Positions 59,841-64,000 of a DNA stretch of 64,000 nucleotides are shown in pieces. The stretch comes from Ferrovibrio sp046294345. Its GTDB lineage: Bacteria > Pseudomonadota > Alphaproteobacteria > Ferrovibrionales > Ferrovibrionaceae. Numbering within the stretch: position 1 is the first letter of the stretch; each line of letters starts with the position of its first letter. The notes under the pieces are model-generated. The model did no database searches, was not told where the DNA came from, and saw only the letters and a list, made by a program, of their open reading frames with translations. The stretch covers positions 14,084-78,083 of the forward strand of contig JBKBJT010000014.1 in NCBI GenBank assembly GCA_046294345.1, in the 5' to 3' direction. A program made the position numbers and the translations under genes.

Positions 59841-60326
59841 ATGTCTGAGTTGATATTGCGTATTGTCGCCGTCGGCGTTGGCGCCACGCTGGCGATGGAT
59901 CTGTGGGGCCTGGTACTCCGGCGCGTCTATGGCGTGACCGGGCTGGATTATCGCCTGGTGGGCCGCTGGCTCGGCCATATGCCGCGCGGGCAGTTCAGCC
60001 ATGCCGGCATCGGCAAATCGACGCCGGTGGCGGGCGAGGCCGCGATCGGCTGGGCCGCGCATTATGCCATCGGCATCCTGTTTGCCGCCGGGCTCGTCGC
60101 CGTGTTCGGCGCCGGCTGGCTGCAGGCGCCGACGATCCTGCCGGCCCTGCTCACCGGGCTGGTCACCGTGGCCATGCCGTTCCTGGTGATGCAGCCGGCC
60201 TTCGGCATGGGCGTCGCTTCCTCGCGCATGCCCGACCCGGCGGCCGCGCGCCTGCGCAGCCTGATCACGCATCTGGTGTTCGGCACCGGGCTGTTCATCG
60301 CCGCCCGGCTGACGGCAGACCTGTAA
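59841..60326 (+). CDS. DUF2938 family membrane protein
   Basis: A 161-residue membrane protein with four helices: ILRIVAVGVGATLAMDLWGLVLRRVYGV, GHMPRGQFSHAGIGKS, AAIGWAAHYAIGILFAAGLVAVFG and MPDPAAARLRSLITHLVFGTGLFIA, matching DUF2938. The ATG at 59841 has AGAGGTG upstream. Function unknown; controlled with DUF2798 by the divergent MerR regulator. Confidence 0.85.
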   Translation: MSELILRIVAVGVGATLAMDLWGLVLRRVYGVTGLDYRLVGRWLGHMPRGQFSHAGIGKSTPVAGEAAIGWAAHYAIGILFAAGLVAVFGAGWLQAPTILPALLTGLVTVAMPFLVMQPAFGMGVASSRMPDPAAARLRSLITHLVFGTGLFIAARLTADL

Positions 60327-60358
60327 ACCGCTCTCCCAAACCTGAAAGGAAAAGAAAG

Positions 60359-60583
60359 ATGATCTCCCCCCGATTTGCTCCCGTTGTCTTCGGCTTTGTG
60401 CTGTCCGCTCTGATGTCGTTCATCGTGTCGGGCATCGCCACGTTGCGCACCGCCGGATGGGTCGAAAGCTTCATGGTATTGTGGACCGATGCCTGGCTTA
60501 CCTCATGGCTGGTGGCGTTCCCTGTGGTGCTGGTGGTCGCGCCGGTGGCGCGGCGTATCGTGCAGGGACTGGTGAGGGCGTAA
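60359..60583 (+). CDS. DUF2798 family small membrane protein
   Basis: A 74-residue protein with two helices: FAPVVFGFVLSALMSFIVSGIATLRTAG and WLTSWLVAFPVVLVVAPVARRIV, the DUF2798 pattern. It starts 32 bases after the DUF2938 gene with AAAGGAAAAG upstream, so they form an operon. Confidence 0.85.
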   Translation: MISPRFAPVVFGFVLSALMSFIVSGIATLRTAGWVESFMVLWTDAWLTSWLVAFPVVLVVAPVARRIVQGLVRA

Positions 60584-60590
60584 AGACGCA

Positions 60591-60620
60591 GGCCGGATGC
60601 GCAGGCATGCGTGTCCGGCC
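60591..60620 (+). terminator. Terminator after the DUF2798 gene
   Basis: GGCCGGA ... TCCGGCC arms (7 bp) enclose an inner TGCGC/GCGTG stem; GCTTTCT follows. This closes the MerR-controlled operon. The sequence beyond (60621-60688) becomes AT-rich and holds no gene. Confidence 0.6.
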
Positions 60621-60688
60621 GCTTTCTAGGCAAAAATATGATGTATCTGGCTAAGGTATTATCGCAGTGCTTCTCTACTTGATATTTT

Positions 60689-62836
60689 TTAAAGAGGGGC
60701 GGTTTTTCCAGCAGATGAAATTGGACGATTCAGAGACTCGCTTGCTTCCTTCTTTGCTAAGTCGAATTCTCGTTGAAGCAGTATGGGGCGCTCCACTTGC
60801 ACAGCTTTGCCGAAAGCCAAAAATTCAAGAAAGCGCAGATTTGGAATAACCCTGACATGCTCTTGACTGAATACACTTTCCAAGAAGCTAAGGCTCGTTT
60901 GATCGATCAGAGAATGCGCGAAAAATGTGTTGCATTGAGAGAGTATTGTCTTGCTAACGAGCGCCGTGCGCTGACTCACTACAAGCAACCCAACGCCATA
61001 CTTTCTGCCTTGTAGGGCAATCTGGCTAATACGGTGCACCACGTATTGTGTATTTGAATCGAATCCGGCGCCGAAAGGTTCCGGAATAATTGTGTGCGCC
61101 TCTTCCAAAACGAGCAGGACTTGGCGGGCCCGGCGATTGAGGCGCGCCCACTCCATAATCGTGGATAAAAAAAGCTCCGTGACTCGGACGCTAGCGCGGG
61201 AACTGGATAGTTCAGAAAGTTCGAGGATTGCTAATCTTGTTTCGTCATTACGTAAAAAATCATCGACTTTTTTCTTCACATCATTTCGTATGCCGCCCAG
61301 GAAAGCTTCCAACTCTTTCTTTTCTGCTCCTGCGCCGTAAGCGCCAGTATCCACAGCAAATAGCTTTGCTTCAAAGTCATCGACAGAGGTTTTGTCTAAT
61401 CCGGGAAACAGCGGATTAAGGTCCGCCAGCCTTTGCCGATATTCACCCGTGAAATCAACACAAAAAACTTTGGAGCCCTTAGCAACAGATTCGCGAATGA
61501 TAGTAAGAGCAAGCTCGGTTTTGCCAGTGCCGGTTACCCCAAGAATGGCAGTATGGTAAGTAATTAGGTCGTCAATATTTACCGCCACTCCGATGTTCGT
61601 GGACGGTACGGTTCCTATAATGAATTGACGATCAGTAATTTTCGTTTCAGCGAATTTCATGTCTGGCGCTCGAAACACCGGCATATTCATTGTCGGGAGC
61701 CAAGGGTATTTTCGGAAGCCTTTTGTGGCAGAATGAGAACCTAGCTGGACGGCGCGTACGATGTGCGTGCCTCTTGGGTTTTGATCAAATGTTTCTTCGG
61801 CAGTTTGCGCTTCAATAATTTGATAGAAGATTGTCTCTCCGCGAATTCGGGTGAATACGACCTCGCCTTCAGTGAGGTCCAAGTTTTCAGAAGATTCAAA
61901 ATAGATACTACCAATTGTAGAGCGCTCCACTGTAAAACCAGCAAGATCTGCTCCAGCCGCACCACTCATGTTGGCGATGAATTCCTGAGTTTTTTCGCGG
62001 TCATGACTTTCATGGACGCACCCGGGGGCGCTTACGATTGGCTCTGCTACATCTGCTATGCAAATGCCGGTGCCCACTACCTCAGACCCTTGTACCTGCG
62101 TGAACAATGCAAGTAGATATTTTTGGTCGCCGTTTGGCATGGCGGCTATATGAAGCGTGCCTGATTTCCAAGAGCTGGCACGCTGTAGCTTAACTCTGAT
62201 GATGTTGGGATGGTCGATGCGATCTATGTGACCGATTTGGGGAGATTTTGTAATTGCGTTTTTCCAGATGCTGAACTGTCGCGCTAGGCTGCTAGCGAGT
62301 TCTACTGGCTGGACGAGCACCATGATGATCCAGAGGATCAGAAGTGAGATAACGACGTTGGTTGAGGATGCAAACCCGCCAAGTATCCCGAGCAGAGCGG
62401 GTGGGGTGTAAACGATCTCACCTCGGCCGAAGGTATCGCAAAGGCGTCGAAGAAGATTCCCGAGTGGGTCTGGCATAGATTTATCCTGGCGGATCATGGC
62501 CAGAAAGCTAATTGCGGCGACAATGATGGCCCAGCCAATGCCAACATTCCGTAGAATATCGAGCGGGACCGATCTTGAGTTTAAGCCTGTTAAATCTGCA
62601 GTAACTAAAAGAACCGAGGCCGTGACGGCATTCGCAAATGTGTCACGGGGAGGACGAAACCAAGGTGACGATAGTAAACTGAACAGCCAAAGGCTGATGC
62701 CACTTAAAAGCCATAGGCTTTCAAGTCCGCTGGTCGGTAGAAGCTGTCCTGTGGCGACAGCGAATACGATGTAGAAAATAGTGAAATTGAGAGCGACGAT
62801 TAGCGCTCTCTGTTTCAGACTAGGATAGTCTTTCAT
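60689..62836 (-). CDS. Membrane-anchored HerA/DUF87-family ATPase
   Basis: A 715-residue protein. The N-terminal part has four or five membrane segments (about 11-30, 41-58, 68-83, 98-115, 146-176). The ATPase core has AILGVTGTGKTELALTI (Walker A, Lys439), KVFCVDFTGEYRQRLA, LLVLEEAHTIIP (Walker B, Glu578-579) and SQRTALVSKTILSQCNTFFAHSL, which is the HerA/FtsK-type motif set. HerA ATPases are recurring motors of anti-phage systems paired with a nuclease or NADase. Here the membrane anchor is unusual. GC is well below the host level. The upstream partner gene on the same strand is unrecognised. Confidence 0.85.
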   Translation of the reverse strand: MKDYPSLKQRALIVALNFTIFYIVFAVATGQLLPTSGLESLWLLSGISLWLFSLLSSPWFRPPRDTFANAVTASVLLVTADLTGLNSRSVPLDILRNVGIGWAIIVAAISFLAMIRQDKSMPDPLGNLLRRLCDTFGRGEIVYTPPALLGILGGFASSTNVVISLLILWIIMVLVQPVELASSLARQFSIWKNAITKSPQIGHIDRIDHPNIIRVKLQRASSWKSGTLHIAAMPNGDQKYLLALFTQVQGSEVVGTGICIADVAEPIVSAPGCVHESHDREKTQEFIANMSGAAGADLAGFTVERSTIGSIYFESSENLDLTEGEVVFTRIRGETIFYQIIEAQTAEETFDQNPRGTHIVRAVQLGSHSATKGFRKYPWLPTMNMPVFRAPDMKFAETKITDRQFIIGTVPSTNIGVAVNIDDLITYHTAILGVTGTGKTELALTIIRESVAKGSKVFCVDFTGEYRQRLADLNPLFPGLDKTSVDDFEAKLFAVDTGAYGAGAEKKELEAFLGGIRNDVKKKVDDFLRNDETRLAILELSELSSSRASVRVTELFLSTIMEWARLNRRARQVLLVLEEAHTIIPEPFGAGFDSNTQYVVHRISQIALQGRKYGVGLLVVSQRTALVSKTILSQCNTFFAHSLIDQTSLSFLESVFSQEHVRVIPNLRFLEFLAFGKAVQVERPILLQREFDLAKKEASESLNRPISSAGKTAPL

Positions 62837-62869
62837 TTCTAGGGCTCCAACCGTATCGCCAGCAGCGCC

Positions 62870-63535
62870 TTATTCATATTCTTCTTTTAATCTGGCGCGT
62901 TCTCGCAAGACAGCAGAGTATCGCCTTCGAAATTCCTGTTCCTCATCGCCGCGAAGTGGGTTTCGGTCCAATGAGAAGGTTTGCCCTCTTATCACATCAA
63001 GTATTCTTATTTCATTTGGCTGAGTATCGGGTAGGGCCTGTGTAAGTAGCCAAAGTCCTAGTCGGGCAGCTTCATCGGAAAGGATCGGGATAGGGGCGAA
63101 GTATGGGTAAACAACATGCTCCGCGCCTAAGCCGTCTCTGACGGAAAGTATGTTATCTATTTTTATGATTGCATTTAGACCCGGGAACGGGAATTGCGCT
63201 TTTAGTAGTTGCCCTGGTTGGAAAGGTTGATTGGTCCAGCGGCGACGTTGTTCCCACCACAGCAAGAACCCATCACGCAACCGAGGATATAGGTTTCGTC
63301 TGCGAGGATTGGAATTAATGCGAGTGGCAACCAATTCATGCAGATCAGCGACAGCGAAAACATGACTTTTAGCGTCTGCCCAGAAGGGGCCGTAAAAATC
63401 ACCTCCTGATGTTTCAAGGCCAGATTCTTTTGCGATTTCTTCCCGGATGTCTGCACGCAATGCCGATTGTCGAGCATTTGGTTCGAGAAAGAGGATTTTC
63501 AGTATTTTACGAAGATGTATTCGATTGAGCGCCAT
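62870..63535 (-). CDS. Unknown protein paired with the HerA ATPase
   Basis: A 221-residue soluble protein from the ATG at 63535, which has GGGGGAAGG five bases upstream. N-terminus RIHLRKILKILFLEPNARQSALRADIREEIAKESG is helical; then GGDFYGPFWADAKSHVFAVADLHELV, a basic RINSNPRRRNLYPRL segment, WWEQRRRW and a C-terminal ARLGLWLLTQALPDTQPNEIRILDVIRGQTFSL. No family is recognised. It ends 33 bases before the ATPase gene, so they form an operon. It could be the effector or the sensor. The gap 63551-63769 to tRNA-Asn is AT-rich and holds no gene I can support. Confidence 0.6.
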   Translation of the reverse strand: MALNRIHLRKILKILFLEPNARQSALRADIREEIAKESGLETSGGDFYGPFWADAKSHVFAVADLHELVATRINSNPRRRNLYPRLRDGFLLWWEQRRRWTNQPFQPGQLLKAQFPFPGLNAIIKIDNILSVRDGLGAEHVVYPYFAPIPILSDEAARLGLWLLTQALPDTQPNEIRILDVIRGQTFSLDRNPLRGDEEQEFRRRYSAVLRERARLKEEYE

Positions 63536-63769
63536 GATGCCTTCCCCCATTCAGCATCATGAAGCAGCATCATAAGAGATCAACCGCAAATAGCTCGGCG
63601 CATACAAATGCAACCGCTTGGCAGCAGGTGATCAGTAAATAGAAAAGATGGCTCAGTTGCTAAGTAAAATGGGCCGAAGGAGTGTCTAGCGCGGGGATAT
63701 CCAGCACGTACTTTTTGATTGCGGGACAAGTTACCCGGCAACAAGCAATTTTATCATTGATGGAAAGAA

Positions 63770-63844
63770 TGGCTCCCAGGGAGGGATTCGAACCCCCGAC
63801 CGGGCGGTTAACAGCCGCCTGCTCTACCACTGAGCTACCTGGGA
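63770..63844 (-). tRNA. tRNA-Asn (anticodon GUU)
   Basis: A 75-base tRNA on the minus strand with a perfect 7-bp acceptor stem (TCCCAGG / CCTGGGA), discriminator G and an encoded CCA. The anticodon loop CTGTTAA gives anticodon GTT. T-loop TTCGAAT is present. Its 3' end faces the HerA island. Confidence 0.97.
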
Positions 63845-63902
63845 TCAGTGCGGCGCGCAACCTAGCCACCCAGGCCGTAGCTTGCTAACGCGTTTGCCAG
63901 GC

Positions 63903-63962
63903 GAAGAGGAGGAAGAGGCTGCTGCTGCTGCTGCGTCGTTTGCGGCTTCGTTTGCAGCGGCT
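63903..63962 (+). repeat. Low-complexity triplet stretch at the window edge
   Basis: Five Glu-type codons (GAA/GAG) are followed by five GCT and one GCG, then Ala-rich GCG/GCA codons. The plus frame reads EEEEE-AAAAAA-SFAASFAAAAAA and is open to the window end; the minus strand also gives an Ala-rich frame (NEAANDAAAAAA) ending at TGA 63845-63847. It may be the edge of a real gene, but neither frame can be assigned. Confidence 0.4.
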
Positions 63963-64000
63963 GCAGCAGCAACGAGCTCAAAGTCGTCAAAATACGAAGT

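Noticed and set aside
60584..60720. Second copy of the tRNA-Asn 3' end that would mark the left border of the HerA island
   Set aside because: I looked for a repeat of TGGCTCCCAGGGAGG and found none, and there is no integrase gene, so integration at tRNA-Asn is not supported.
63682..63888. Plus-strand frame with EGFEPPTGRLTAACSTTELPG
   Set aside because: This is the antisense translation of tRNA-Asn, a well-known false protein call.
1..64000. CRISPR arrays, rRNA genes, insertion sequences
   Set aside because: No regularly spaced repeat set, no rRNA sequence and no transposase-like protein was recognised on either strand.

Overview
The window is high-GC DNA from an alphaproteobacterium. The gene content fits a Rhodospirillales-like organism: a PAS_5-type protein, the rlpA-dacC-tmk-holB cell-wall/replication block, aapJQMP amino-acid uptake, and a ChrR/photolyase/cyclopropane-synthase photo-oxidative stress locus. 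No rRNA or species marker is present, so the assignment is inference. Two lower-GC islands interrupt the chromosome, one on each flank, and each lies on the 3' side of a tRNA gene.

Bases 1 to about 10060 are the tRNA-proximal part of an integrative and mobilizable element. A tyrosine integrase lies next to the 3' end of tRNA-Ser(UGA). Further in are a thermonuclease-fold lipoprotein, a TraD-like relaxosome protein, a MobQ-type relaxase with a candidate oriT, a rolling-circle Rep protein and the tail of an AlpA-like excisionase. The left end lies outside the window. The cargo includes a three-gene minus-strand set: a small protein, a protein with an Rx4H HEPN-like motif, and a trypsin-like protease. 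It looks like an undescribed conflict (defence) module and is the first candidate for a new system.

Bases 10.1-22.5 kb hold housekeeping and envelope genes: an MFS exporter divergent from an Lrp regulator with a shared palindrome, PAS and metallo-beta-lactamase proteins, MmgE/PrpD, YdcF, a lytic transglycosylase, rlpA, dacC, tmk, holB and a Crp/Fnr regulator.

Bases 22.5-33 kb form a catabolic locus. TetR, enoyl-CoA hydratase, acyl-CoA ligase, two hotdog proteins and an alpha/beta hydrolase run leftward. A branched-chain-type ABC importer plus another hydrolase run rightward. Two copies of the palindrome ACATGA-N8-TCATGT, one over the tetR start and one upstream of the importer, indicate joint TetR control. 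The importer leader carries an attenuator-like hairpin and an 18-bp tandem repeat.

Bases 33-49.9 kb carry zur, a YbaK-type deacylase, an enoyl-CoA hydratase, metC, an M20 peptidase, aapJQMP, azlCD, and a sulfur/repair run (sulfurtransferase, AlaX-type editing protein, cysteine synthase, NUDIX, gamma-glutamylcyclotransferase). Bases 49.9-57.5 kb hold two convergent four-gene operons, chrR-led and phr-led, each preceded by a matching TGATCC-N18-TA promoter. No ECF sigma gene sits beside chrR. A LuxR-type response regulator, a LysE exporter and a MerR-controlled membrane pair follow.

Bases 60.7-63.5 kb are a second low-GC island next to tRNA-Asn: a membrane-anchored HerA-family ATPase and an unrecognised 221-residue partner, a second candidate defence pair. 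No CRISPR array, rRNA or insertion sequence was seen.
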